NCBI GenBank assembly: GCA_964636665.1
Contig: CAZWVT010000045.1
Span: 1 to 15,061 of the forward strand
From: JAAYLC01 sp964636665
GTDB taxonomy: Bacteria; Bacteroidota; Bacteroidia; Flavobacteriales; Flavobacteriaceae
Direction: 5' to 3'
DNA length: 15,061 nucleotides
Shown here: positions 6,483-12,938 of the stretch, piece by piece
How the letters are laid out: every line of letters starts with the position of its first letter
Numbering within the stretch: position 1 is the first letter of the stretch
Program-made: the position numbers and the translations under genes
The notes under the pieces: generated by a model
Database searches by the model: none
Seen by the model: the letters and a program-made list of their open reading frames with translations, nothing else
Told to the model about the DNA's origin: nothing

Positions 6483-8156
6483 TTGTACGGTTGCAGAAAG
6501 AATCCTGAATTGGAAAAATCAAAAAAGACGATTTATTGGTGGAATCGGTGGACAGCGATATCAATTGTATTGATGTTGTTGATTCTAACACCTATTTTTA
6601 CCATTCTTATCAAACTTTTTGACAAACCCGGAGAAACTTGGGGGCATATCGCAGAACATCTGCTTCCGGTTTATTTTTCAAATTCCGCCATTCTTCTTGT
6701 CGGTGTCGGAATTTGCACTTTTTTAATGGGCGTTTCCACCGCTTGGATTGTTTCTATTTATGAATTTCCCGGAAGAAAATATTTTGAATGGTTATTAATT
6801 CTTCCGCTTGCTTTTCCGTCTTATATGATGGGGTATAGTTACGTTGGTTTATTAGAATATACAGGTCCTGTTTCGTCTTGGCTCAGAAATAACTTTGACA
6901 TTCATTTTGTCGGCCCCATCATCGATATTATGAATATGCCGGGTGTTATTTTTATTCTTTCAATCAGTCTTTTCCCTTATGTATATGTTTTGTGTCGCGC
7001 CTCTTTTTCTCAACAATCTTCAACATTTAGAGAAGCAGCAGTTTTGTTGGGAAGCAGCAATCCACGTGTTTTTACAAAAATAGCATTGCCTTTGGCAAGA
7101 CCTGCAATTGCCGGAGGATTGGCGTTGGTGGGAATGGAAGTTTTAAATGATTATGGAACCATAAAATATTTCGGTGTGGATACTTTTACCTCCGGAATTT
7201 TTAGAGCGTGGTTTTCTTTAGGTGATATTAATACTGCCATTTACTTATCTGCAATCTTGACTCTTTTTGTGCTTGTATTGATTTGGCTTGAAAATTTACA
7301 AAGAGGAAACAGAAGATGGACAAACCGAAGTGATAATTCTAAACCTGTTAAAAAAATTGAACTTTCAAAACCGATGCGCATCGCATTGATGTTGTTTTGC
7401 AGTTTTATTTTGTCAATCAGTTTTATTTTTCCTTTGACCCAACTGATTATATGGGTTTCAGAAACGTGGAGATATGTCATAGATGCAGAATTTGGAATCT
7501 TGATTTTTCGCAGTTTTAGCCTGGCAATGGGTTCGGCAGTACTTATTGCATTGCTGTCTATCGTATTGCTTTATACGGTTCGTATCAATCCCTTGCGCTG
7601 GATTCGTTACATTACCAAAACTTCTTCCATCGGATATGCCATTCCGGGAGCAGTTATTGCAGTGGGAGTAATGGTTCCCATGATGAAATTGGACAAGTTC
7701 TTAAATCAGTTTTTATACGAAGGTGCCGGCTTGCTTTTTTCGGGAACGATTTTTATCGTAATTTTTTCGTATATTATACGTTTCTTGGCAGTAGGATACA
7801 ATGCTATCGATTCCGGATTTCAAAAAACCGGTATTTCCGTCAATGAAATTGCACGTTCGCTCGGTGCCTCTCCATTCCGAACTTTACTGAGAATTGATTT
7901 GCCATTGATAAGAAATAGCATTGCGGCAGGAATATTGCTCGCCTTTGTAGATATTATGAAAGAACTTCCGCTAACCTTAATTTTGCGGCCGTTTAATTTT
8001 AATACATTGGCAACCAAAGCTTTTGATATGGCAACCAACGAAATGATTGCCGAATCCGCAAACGCTTCTTTGGTGGTTGTGTTAACAGGAATAATTCCTG
8101 TAATTTTGTTGAACAATGTTATTAGCAGTAAAAAGTTGACCAAGAAGAAAAAGTAA
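6483..8156 (+). CDS. Ferric iron ABC transporter, two-module permease (FbpB/FutB-like)
   Basis: This 557-aa inner-membrane protein has two homologous permease halves in one chain, as in FbpB/FutB. There are about twelve hydrophobic spans in total, with a polar linker near 272-298. Each half has the cytoplasmic loop that contacts the ATPase: EAAVLLGSSNPRVFTKIALP (184-203) and EIARSLGASPFRTLLRIDLP (455-474). The C-terminus is very basic (KKLTKKKK). The start is unusual: the frame opens right after the TAA of the binding protein and has no ATG until Met31 (6573), inside the first membrane span. I chose TTG at 6483; another TTG at 6510 is possible. The positively charged N-terminal segment predicts a cytoplasmic N-terminus. 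Translation is presumably coupled to the gene upstream. The ATPase gene follows after 20 nt. Confidence 0.9.
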   Translation: MYGCRKNPELEKSKKTIYWWNRWTAISIVLMLLILTPIFTILIKLFDKPGETWGHIAEHLLPVYFSNSAILLVGVGICTFLMGVSTAWIVSIYEFPGRKYFEWLLILPLAFPSYMMGYSYVGLLEYTGPVSSWLRNNFDIHFVGPIIDIMNMPGVIFILSISLFPYVYVLCRASFSQQSSTFREAAVLLGSSNPRVFTKIALPLARPAIAGGLALVGMEVLNDYGTIKYFGVDTFTSGIFRAWFSLGDINTAIYLSAILTLFVLVLIWLENLQRGNRRWTNRSDNSKPVKKIELSKPMRIALMLFCSFILSISFIFPLTQLIIWVSETWRYVIDAEFGILIFRSFSLAMGSAVLIALLSIVLLYTVRINPLRWIRYITKTSSIGYAIPGAVIAVGVMVPMMKLDKFLNQFLYEGAGLLFSGTIFIVIFSYIIRFLAVGYNAIDSGFQKTGISVNEIARSLGASPFRTLLRIDLPLIRNSIAAGILLAFVDIMKELPLTLILRPFNFNTLATKAFDMATNEMIAESANASLVVVLTGIIPVILLNNVISSKKLTKKKK

Positions 8157-8176
8157 AGATTGAATTATAAAAGTCC

Positions 8177-9277
8177 ATGACAATCATAAATATAAATAAT
8201 ATTAGCAAGAAATACAGAAGCGGTGATAAATACGCCGTTGAATCTGTAAACTTTTCCTTGGAAAAAGGAGAGATACTTGCTTTGGTTGGTGAGAGTGGCT
8301 CAGGTAAAACTACTTTGCTTCGATTGATTGCCGGATTGGAGCATCCCGATAAAGGCGCTATAGTTTTAGAGGGAAAGACCATCGTAAACGGCAACAAATC
8401 TTTGAGACCCAACAAAAGAAAAATGGGAATGGTTTTTCAGGATTATGCACTTTTTCCACACTTGACCATTTATGACAATGTTGCTTTTGGGCTTAAAGGA
8501 CTTAAAAAAGAGGAAGCCCACAAACGTGTTAGTGAAACCATTGAACTAACAGGACTTGAAGAAAACATAAAAAAATATCCACATCAACTTTCCGGAGGTC
8601 AACAACAACGCGTTGCACTTGCTCGGGCTTTGGCTCCAAGACCTGAACTTTTATTGATGGACGAACCTTTTAGTAATTTAGACACCATTTTAAGGGATCA
8701 GGTTCGTGAAGAAGTTCGGCAAATTATTAAAACCCTTGGCATAACAGCTATTTTAGTAACACACGATACTAGAGATGCTTTTGCAACTGCGGATAAAATA
8801 GCAGTGATGTGGAAAGGAAAATTACTACAGATTGATACACCCAATGCCCTCTACAACAATCCGAATTCAACTTATGTTGCCGAAATATTCGGTAAATCGA
8901 ACAATCTTGAAGCCATAGTAGAAAACGATGGATTCAATACGCCTTTTGGTTTTATAAAACGCCATCACAATTGTCCTTTTGCTGATAAAGAAAGAGTAAA
9001 CTTATTTTTCAGAGCAGAGGAAACCGCCTTGTGTGAAGCAGAAGAACCTCATTTATGCGGTATGGTTGAAAAATGTGTTTATTTGGGAGATCATATGCAA
9101 TTACGTGTATGTTGCAGAAGATGCACAGAATGTGGAAGTAATACTTCTTGCAAATCGCTTGATAATTCTGCACGTATCTTATTAAAATCTCCGGTAAAAT
9201 CGTGGAAACCGGGAGATACCGTCCGGTTCAGGTTGAAGAATTTTAAGATAAATGATGCGAATTCAACGCCGGAATAA
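8177..9277 (+). CDS. Ferric iron ABC transporter, ATP-binding protein with Cys-rich C-terminal domain (FbpC/FutC-like)
   Basis: This is a 366-aa cytoplasmic ATPase that powers the upstream permease. All ABC motifs are intact: Walker A GESGSGKTT (38-46), Q-loop VFQDYALFPH (86-95), signature LSGGQQQR (138-145), Walker B ELLLMDEP (157-164), D-loop SNLD and H-loop His196 in LVTHD. The length fits the class with an accessory TOBE-like regulatory domain after about residue 240. That domain is odd: the first 260 residues contain no cysteine, while the last about 100 contain nine (266, 286, 294, 300, 312, 313, 316, 319, 325). They include the cluster CCRRCTECGSNTSC plus nearby HHNC. This suggests metal or Fe-S binding and possibly iron feedback on transport (inference). 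It is the last gene of the operon; only a weak hairpin follows. Confidence 0.93.
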   Translation: MTIININNISKKYRSGDKYAVESVNFSLEKGEILALVGESGSGKTTLLRLIAGLEHPDKGAIVLEGKTIVNGNKSLRPNKRKMGMVFQDYALFPHLTIYDNVAFGLKGLKKEEAHKRVSETIELTGLEENIKKYPHQLSGGQQQRVALARALAPRPELLLMDEPFSNLDTILRDQVREEVRQIIKTLGITAILVTHDTRDAFATADKIAVMWKGKLLQIDTPNALYNNPNSTYVAEIFGKSNNLEAIVENDGFNTPFGFIKRHHNCPFADKERVNLFFRAEETALCEAEEPHLCGMVEKCVYLGDHMQLRVCCRRCTECGSNTSCKSLDNSARILLKSPVKSWKPGDTVRFRLKNFKINDANSTPE

Positions 9278-9285
9278 TTCAAAGG

Positions 9286-9307
9286 ACATTTTAAATATCA
9301 AAAATGT
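9286..9307 (+). terminator. Weak AT-rich hairpin after the iron transporter operon
   Basis: ACATTTT (9286-9292) pairs with AAAATGT (9301-9307) around an 8-nt loop, 8 nt after the ATPase stop. There is no T-run after it and the stem is AT-only apart from one pair, so it is only a possible transcription end or mRNA-stabilising hairpin. Confidence 0.25.
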
Positions 9308-9310
9308 ATG

Positions 9311-9514
9311 TCATGAATTCTGTAGGAGCATTGTGCTATTTCCGATGAACTTATAGTCTGCATTGTAGCCTTGGAGTGTCGAAATCCTTCGACTTCGCTC
9401 GGGAAAGACTTCATTCTGCGCACCAAAGTCATAATGGTTAAGGTCTATCTCATCCTGCCACTCCATCCCGTTGAATTTGTATTTGCCTCCTGTAAGCGGG
9501 TTACTGATTTTCAA
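9311..9514 (-). pseudogene. RHS/YD-repeat protein remnant, C-terminal core fragment
   Basis: The minus-strand frame contains KYKFNGMEWQDEIDLNHYDF followed by GAQN. This is a clear relative of the conserved end of RHS-repeat cores (KYKFNGKEWQDEL-type, then YDYGARNYDP). After GAQN the homology stops: instead of the usual DP-x-GRW sequence, the frame reads EVFPERSRR, encoded by a short interspersed repeat, and then unrelated sequence to a stop at 9311. The fragment is far too short for a working RHS protein (usually over 1000 aa) and no promoter is seen. It belongs with the fragment at 9679-9905 on the same strand, and the two appear in the expected order of one ancestral gene. An intact protein is ruled out. 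Confidence 0.75.
9385..9407. repeat. Short interspersed repeat of the PERSRR-encoding type
   Basis: The core TTCGACTTCGCTCGGGAAAG (9388-9407) lies inside the RHS remnant and on the minus strand encodes FPERSRR. Similar short GC-richer units, in which a CTTCGAC block is followed by GCTC, recur in Bacteroidota genomes. An extra small inverted repeat TCGAA-ATCC-TTCGA begins at 9379 and overlaps it. Only one copy is visible here, so its repeat status rests on prior knowledge. Confidence 0.45.
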
Positions 9515-9566
9515 TTCTATATAGATATTATTTTTAGGTTGCTACTAATTTTGAAAAACTACCGAT

Positions 9567-9692
9567 TTATTCGCAAATAGGAAAGGCAATTTTATAAAAT
9601 ACAGATTTGTCATAACCTCTAAACATAGGTATCCCCCCATCAACTACATCTTGTTTAGCAAGATAATAATTTCTGTCACTATTTTTCCGCAT
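9567..9692 (-). other. Unrecognised 41-codon frame between the two RHS fragments
   Basis: A minus-strand frame starts at an ATG inside GCATGC and ends in TAA, reading MRKNSDRNYYLAKQDVVDGG and then IPMFRGYDKSVFYKIAFPICE. Its composition looks protein-like, but I recognise no family. It overlaps the end of the upstream RHS fragment by a frame shift, so it may be the relic of a variable RHS C-terminal tip or of a neighbouring cargo gene. No promoter is visible. Confidence 0.25.
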
Positions 9693-9905
9693 GCGGGAAG
9701 AAATCCAAATGGTCTTCGGTGTATTGAAAACCATTTGGGGTATTGGAAATCTGTGAAGTGTTTTCGTCTGTCACTGTTTTTTTGAGTTTTACACAGGTGG
9801 CGTCGTAAAGGTAGGTAATTTCTCCTGTATCAAAAACAATCTTTTTCGGCAGGTTCAAGTGGTTGTAGGTCATTTCGTGACTCTTCTTGTTTCTATCTTT
9901 ATTAA
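9679..9905 (-). pseudogene. RHS/YD-repeat protein remnant, core-repeat fragment
   Basis: On the minus strand the frame reads DRNKKSHEMTYNHLNLPKKI, then VFDTGEITYLYDATCVKLKK, then NGFQY and FFPHAEK. This closely follows the RHS-repeat core of Bacteroidota (DxNKG, YNHLNLPTKI, YLYDATGVKLKK, EYLNGFQY, FFPHAEGYV). It breaks off at a stop right after HAEK, where intact proteins continue with GYV. The usual Gly of DATG is replaced by Cys and the hypervariable NTPNG stretch is altered. No long frame extends upstream past about 9905, so this is a fragment of a decayed gene. It lies about 165 nt upstream, in gene order, of the second RHS fragment at 9311-9514. Confidence 0.75.
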
Positions 9906-9963
9906 AAAATTAAACATCCGTTTTTCTTCAGATTTATGATAGTTAAGAAGATTATAAAATAAA

Positions 9964-9992
9964 TTTGAGAAATAAAATATTTCCTATCTTGG
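9964..9992 (+). promoter_or_regulatory. Candidate promoter for the 67-aa charged protein
   Basis: TTTG (9964-9967) is followed after 17 nt by TATCTTGG (9985-9992), one base off TAnnTTTG. The alternative is that TAAATTTG at 9960-9967 itself is the -7 box. Either would give a short leader to the ATG at 10012. Confidence 0.4.
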
Positions 9993-10011
9993 AGGTTAAA
10001 ATAATTGAGTT

Positions 10012-10215
10012 ATGACAGCCGACAAAAATAAAAAAAACGAACCGGAACAAATTCCCCAGGATCCGGAAAGACAATTGGAAAAACAAGAGCGGGAATATCG
10101 CGAGCAACAAAGTGGAGATTACGAACCTGTTGACAACGATAGAGATATCGATGAAACAGAAGAGGCCTACGAAGATGCAAGAGAAGAAAAAAAACGAAAA
10201 TCTACGGAAGAATAA
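10012..10215 (+). CDS. Small, highly charged hypothetical protein (67 aa)
   Basis: I do not recognise this as a named family. The 67-aa product is almost entirely Glu, Asp, Lys, Arg, Gln and Asn, with hardly any hydrophobic residues and neither Cys nor Trp. Pro occurs only in the first half (EPEQIPQDPERQLEK). The second half (YREQQSGDYEPVDNDRDIDE) is strongly acidic, and the tail EEKKRKSTEE is mixed. It has no signal peptide or membrane span, so it should be a soluble, intrinsically disordered cytoplasmic protein. A plausible promoter lies just upstream, it has an ATG start, and its stop is followed by the convergent HAD gene 36 nt away. Small hydrophilic proteins of this kind are often stress-related in Bacteroidota, but that is only a guess. 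An overlapping frame at 10112-10324 is not favoured. Confidence 0.7.
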   Translation: MTADKNKKNEPEQIPQDPERQLEKQEREYREQQSGDYEPVDNDRDIDETEEAYEDAREEKKRKSTEE

Positions 10216-10251
10216 AATTCGTTCTTATTACTTTCTGTTTTTCTCTCGTTA

Positions 10252-10905
10252 TTATGCCAAATCGGATAAAACTTTATATGGAATTTCTTTAAAATCGGAG
10301 ATAACCTTATTTGCAATGCTATAATCTTGATTTTCAGAAGAGGGACCTTGATATCCGATGCAATAGATTCCTGCTGCTTTTGCAGCTTTTATTCCGTTTG
10401 TAGAATCTTCAATAACAACACATTTTGAGCGCGGTGTATTGGCAAGTTCCGCAGCGCGAATAAAAATTTCAGGATGCGGTTTGGAAGCTTTCAAGTCCGC
10501 ACCGCTTATTTTGGCTACAAAATATTGGTCTAAATCAAACCGATTAAAAATTCTTTCTATGTTGGTCATCGAGGCTGAAGATGCCAACACTAATTTTAAT
10601 CCGTTTTGATGATATTCTTTTATAATGTCTAAAACTCCGGAAATTAAATCAAGTCCTTCTGTTTCAAACAAATATTTAAAATGTTTTCTTTTTATTTGAA
10701 TCAGTTCATTTGGCGTACGCTTTAACTCAAATTCGTTACATAAAGTTTCACAAATAGCCATGGTAGAACGTCCTGTAAATTGATTGTAATATTCAGGAGT
10801 GACGGCAACATCCACTTCTTCAAACATTTTGAAATAGGCACTGCGATGAAGCGGTTCGGTGTTGACGATGACGCCGTCCATATCGAAAAGTACTGCTTGG
10901 GTCAT
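10252..10905 (-). CDS. HAD-superfamily sugar-phosphatase / beta-phosphoglucomutase-like hydrolase
   Basis: This is a 217-aa cytoplasmic HAD hydrolase of subfamily IA. Motif I is FDMDGVIVNTEPLH (7-20), with nucleophile Asp8 and acid/base Asp10. Motif II is LASSAS (107-112), motif III is the Lys of SKPHPEIF (141-148), and motif IV is VIEDSTNG (164-171) with Asp167 for Mg. The helical cap between residues 16 and 88 is of the type found in beta-phosphoglucomutase and in sugar-phosphate phosphatases. All catalytic residues are present. The substrate is not predictable; a phosphosugar phosphatase is most likely, since a mutase would need cap-specific residues that I cannot confirm. It lies 4 nt downstream of the LLM oxidoreductase gene and is almost certainly co-transcribed with it. 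It converges with the 67-aa gene. Confidence 0.9.
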   Translation of the reverse strand: MTQAVLFDMDGVIVNTEPLHRSAYFKMFEEVDVAVTPEYYNQFTGRSTMAICETLCNEFELKRTPNELIQIKRKHFKYLFETEGLDLISGVLDIIKEYHQNGLKLVLASSASMTNIERIFNRFDLDQYFVAKISGADLKASKPHPEIFIRAAELANTPRSKCVVIEDSTNGIKAAKAAGIYCIGYQGPSSENQDYSIANKVISDFKEIPYKVLSDLA

Positions 10906-10909
10906 TTGT

Positions 10910-11911
10910 TTATAATTCTATTTCTGAAAGTAATTTAAATGAATTTAGACGTTTTTGGTGGTCGTAAATGTATGATATAATTATTAATTCATCTACTTGA
11001 GTGGTCTCAGTAAAGTTTCTGAGTTTTTCTTCAACTGTTTTTTTACTTCCGATAAAGGTATAATACATCATTTGCGAAACCTGCATTTTCTCAATCGAAT
11101 TCCAATGTTCATCTATTGATTCCGGAGGAGGTTGCAATAAATTCCGCGTGTTTCTGATAATATTTAAAATAAACAGTCTCATGCTACCTGCCAGATATTC
11201 AGCTTCTTCATCAGTTTCGGCAATAATGACGTTTACTGCTGCCATTGCATAAGGTTTTTGAAGTTGCTCTGATGCTTGAAATTCGTTTTTATAAATTTTC
11301 AGCGCATCAAAGAGATGGGTAGGAGCGAAATGACTTGCAAAGGCATAAGGCAATCCCAATTGAGCAGCAAGATTGGCGCTAAATAAACTCGAACCTAAAA
11401 GATAGATGGGAACTTGAAGTCCTTCGCCCGGAATGGCTCTGACGGGAGGCGTTTTGCCGGATTCTATAGGTTGGAAATAATGTTGAAGTTCGATGACGTC
11501 TCTTGGGAAATCGTGAACCGTTTCTTGTTTTTGTCGTCGTAAAGCTTGGGCAGTTATTTGATCGGTTCCCGGTGCTCGTCCCAATCCCAAATCGATGCGG
11601 TCTGGATACAAGGTCGCCAAGGTTCCGAATTGTTCTGCTACAATCAAAGGCGTGTGATTGGGAAGCATAACACCTCCCGAACCGATGCGAATTCGTTCCG
11701 TTCCTTGAGCGATATATCCTAATAATAATGGAGTTGCCGAACTTACCAAACTCGATGTATTGTGGTGTTCCGAAATCCAAAATCTTTTAAAACCTAGTTT
11801 TTCCACGTGTCGGGCTAAAGACAAACTGTTTTCCATCGCTTTGAGGTGGGATTCACCTTTATTTACAGCTACTAAATCTAATACGGAGAAGGGGATTTTT
11901 CTTTTTGACAT
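10910..11911 (-). CDS. LLM-class flavin-dependent oxidoreductase (bacterial luciferase-like)
   Basis: This is a 333-aa protein of the luciferase-like monooxygenase family. Recognisable elements are an N-terminal strand (IPFSVLDLVAV), ARHVEKLGFKRFWISEHHN (33-51), IRIGSGGVMLPNHTPLIVAE (74-93) and DRIDLGLGRAPGTD (104-117), all typical of the YhbW/MsnO8-like group. Such enzymes bind reduced FMN in a TIM-barrel and may use oxygen, but most chromosomal members have no known substrate. There is no signal peptide, so it is cytoplasmic. It is the first gene of a two-gene minus-strand unit with the HAD hydrolase. The ATG at 11911 is well placed. Upstream I see only an imperfect -7-like TACTTTTA (11977-11984, minus), so the promoter is unclear. 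Confidence 0.9.
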   Translation of the reverse strand: MSKRKIPFSVLDLVAVNKGESHLKAMENSLSLARHVEKLGFKRFWISEHHNTSSLVSSATPLLLGYIAQGTERIRIGSGGVMLPNHTPLIVAEQFGTLATLYPDRIDLGLGRAPGTDQITAQALRRQKQETVHDFPRDVIELQHYFQPIESGKTPPVRAIPGEGLQVPIYLLGSSLFSANLAAQLGLPYAFASHFAPTHLFDALKIYKNEFQASEQLQKPYAMAAVNVIIAETDEEAEYLAGSMRLFILNIIRNTRNLLQPPPESIDEHWNSIEKMQVSQMMYYTFIGSKKTVEEKLRNFTETTQVDELIIISYIYDHQKRLNSFKLLSEIEL

Positions 11912-12013
11912 AAATTAAATAATAATGGAGGCAGATGCCTGTGCAGTTTAATAACAATGCAAAATCAGTGCCTGTTTAAAAGTATAGAACTGCATATCAG
12001 ATTTTGATAAAAC

Positions 12014-12050
12014 AAAAAACACATTTACCCCTCAAAGAAGGATAAATGTG
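12014..12050 (-). terminator. Rho-independent terminator of the heme oxygenase operon
   Basis: On the minus strand CACATTTATCC (12050-12040) pairs with GGGGTAAATGTG (12031-12020), with one G-U pair and an 8-nt loop, followed by six Ts (12019-12014) and then GTTTT. It lies 24 nt after the stop of the 59-aa gene and before the LLM gene, so it separates the two minus-strand units. Confidence 0.85.
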
Positions 12051-12074
12051 ATTATAGTATATTGAAATTATAGT

Positions 12075-12254
12075 TTAACTACCGCACGCCTGAAAGGCAG
12101 CGAAGAAAACAAAAAGCCAAACGATTCCTTTAATCAGGAAAAATGCAAATGCACCTACTCCCAAGCGTTTCATCCATTTTGCTTTTGCACTTTGTTTTTT
12201 TGGTTCTAAATTGTCTTCTGTAACTTCGTTGTTGTTTGTGTTTGTTTCACTCAT
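12075..12254 (-). CDS. Small single-span membrane protein (59 aa), coupled to heme oxygenase
   Basis: The ATG at 12254-12252 overlaps the TGA stop of the heme oxygenase as ATGA, so the two genes are translationally coupled. The product starts with a polar, Asn-rich segment (MSETNTNNNEVTEDNLEPKK), then a basic stretch SAKAKWMKR. One hydrophobic span follows from about residue 31 to 55, which includes a Lys (FFLIKGIVWLFVFF), and the protein ends AAFQACGS. The basic flank predicts the N-terminus in the cytoplasm. I do not recognise a named family. A terminator follows 24 nt after the stop, so this is the last gene of the unit. Its position suggests that it anchors, assembles or regulates the heme oxygenase, but this is inference from context. 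Confidence 0.8.
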   Translation of the reverse strand: MSETNTNNNEVTEDNLEPKKQSAKAKWMKRLGVGAFAFFLIKGIVWLFVFFAAFQACGS

Positions 12255-12814
12255 GATATTGTTGACATAATGTGGAAAATCTTTCCAAAATTAATAAATG
12301 TTTCGTTGGCCTTTTCTACAGCTCGTTTTGAATCTGCTTCGTTTTGACCGTATTGATTTAAGATATCGGCAAAAATACCAAACATTTTGCCACTGTTTTC
12401 GCCATAACCTTCAAAAAAGGAAAATCCGCGGGTAATACCTCTTTTTTCAAGCATCTTCACAATATAGGGACCTCCCATTATTGAACCTTCGAGCACGTAC
12501 ATCGCACTTAATGCTTCGGTTATGTCCTGAATCTCCGGTATTTTTGCTTTAGGAAGATTTTCTACAGAACCTCCTAATGTTTTTATATCATCTAATATAT
12601 ATGAAGAATTTCTACGCTCATCGATATCCGGTAAAATATCAGCAGTGACAAATAAGGAGAGTTTTTTCTCCATCCCGTTGAAAAAGCTGTAGAAGCAACG
12701 AAGTAATTCGATATAGTCTTCTTCATTCTCTATTTCTTTTATTTTACGAATAATAATACCTTCTGTAGCTTGGTGCGCAGGGAAAGTTTGTTCTTTTAAA
12801 AGTGTTCGTAACAT
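12251..12814 (-). CDS. Biliverdin-producing heme oxygenase
   Basis: This is a 187-aa all-helical heme oxygenase of the bacterial (BphO/HO-like) type. It opens heme with oxygen and reductant to biliverdin, CO and Fe(2+). The proximal heme ligand is most likely His14 in FPAHQATEG. The distal helix glycine motif is AMYVLEGSIMGGPYI (104-118), matching the family pattern YVLEGSxxGG. Length is normal. No phytochrome gene is adjacent, so the likely job is iron recovery from heme rather than chromophore supply (inference). It is the first gene of a two-gene unit, with an ATGA overlap to the 59-aa membrane protein and a terminator beyond. A -7 box TACTTTTG lies 32 nt upstream. I cannot distinguish an active enzyme from a heme-binding relative without the axial and proton-relay residues in a model. 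Confidence 0.85.
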   Translation of the reverse strand: MLRTLLKEQTFPAHQATEGIIIRKIKEIENEEDYIELLRCFYSFFNGMEKKLSLFVTADILPDIDERRNSSYILDDIKTLGGSVENLPKAKIPEIQDITEALSAMYVLEGSIMGGPYIVKMLEKRGITRGFSFFEGYGENSGKMFGIFADILNQYGQNEADSKRAVEKANETFINFGKIFHIMSTIS

Positions 12815-12845
12815 GTTGTCTGTTTTTATTTAGAATGAATAAAAA

Positions 12846-12853
12846 CAAAAGTA
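12846..12853 (-). promoter_or_regulatory. Candidate -7 promoter element for the heme oxygenase operon
   Basis: On the minus strand this reads TACTTTTG, an exact TAnnTTTG match, 32 nt before the heme oxygenase ATG. The preceding region is AT-rich with no clear TTTG at the right spacing. It gives the operon its own start separate from pdhB upstream. Confidence 0.55.
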
Positions 12854-12938
12854 CATATAATAATTGTTCTATAAATTTTTTTATAAAAAATAATCGTGGT
12901 TTTTTAAAAGTAGCGTAAGTGTATTTTTACACCTAAAA

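Noticed and set aside
9371..9580. 69-codon plus-strand open frame
   Set aside because: It runs antisense through the RHS fragment and the interspersed repeat, has no promoter and no protein-like motif.
10112..10324. 70-codon plus-strand open frame overlapping the 67-aa gene
   Set aside because: Out of frame with the better supported gene; its second half runs antisense into the HAD gene.
11379..11780. 133-codon minus-strand open frame
   Set aside because: A same-strand shadow of the LLM oxidoreductase gene in another frame; Arg/Ser/Thr-rich with no domain.
12919..12932. Small hairpin GTGTA-TTTT-TACAC after pdhB as a terminator
   Set aside because: Only a 5-bp stem and no clean T-run on the minus strand, so too weak to call.
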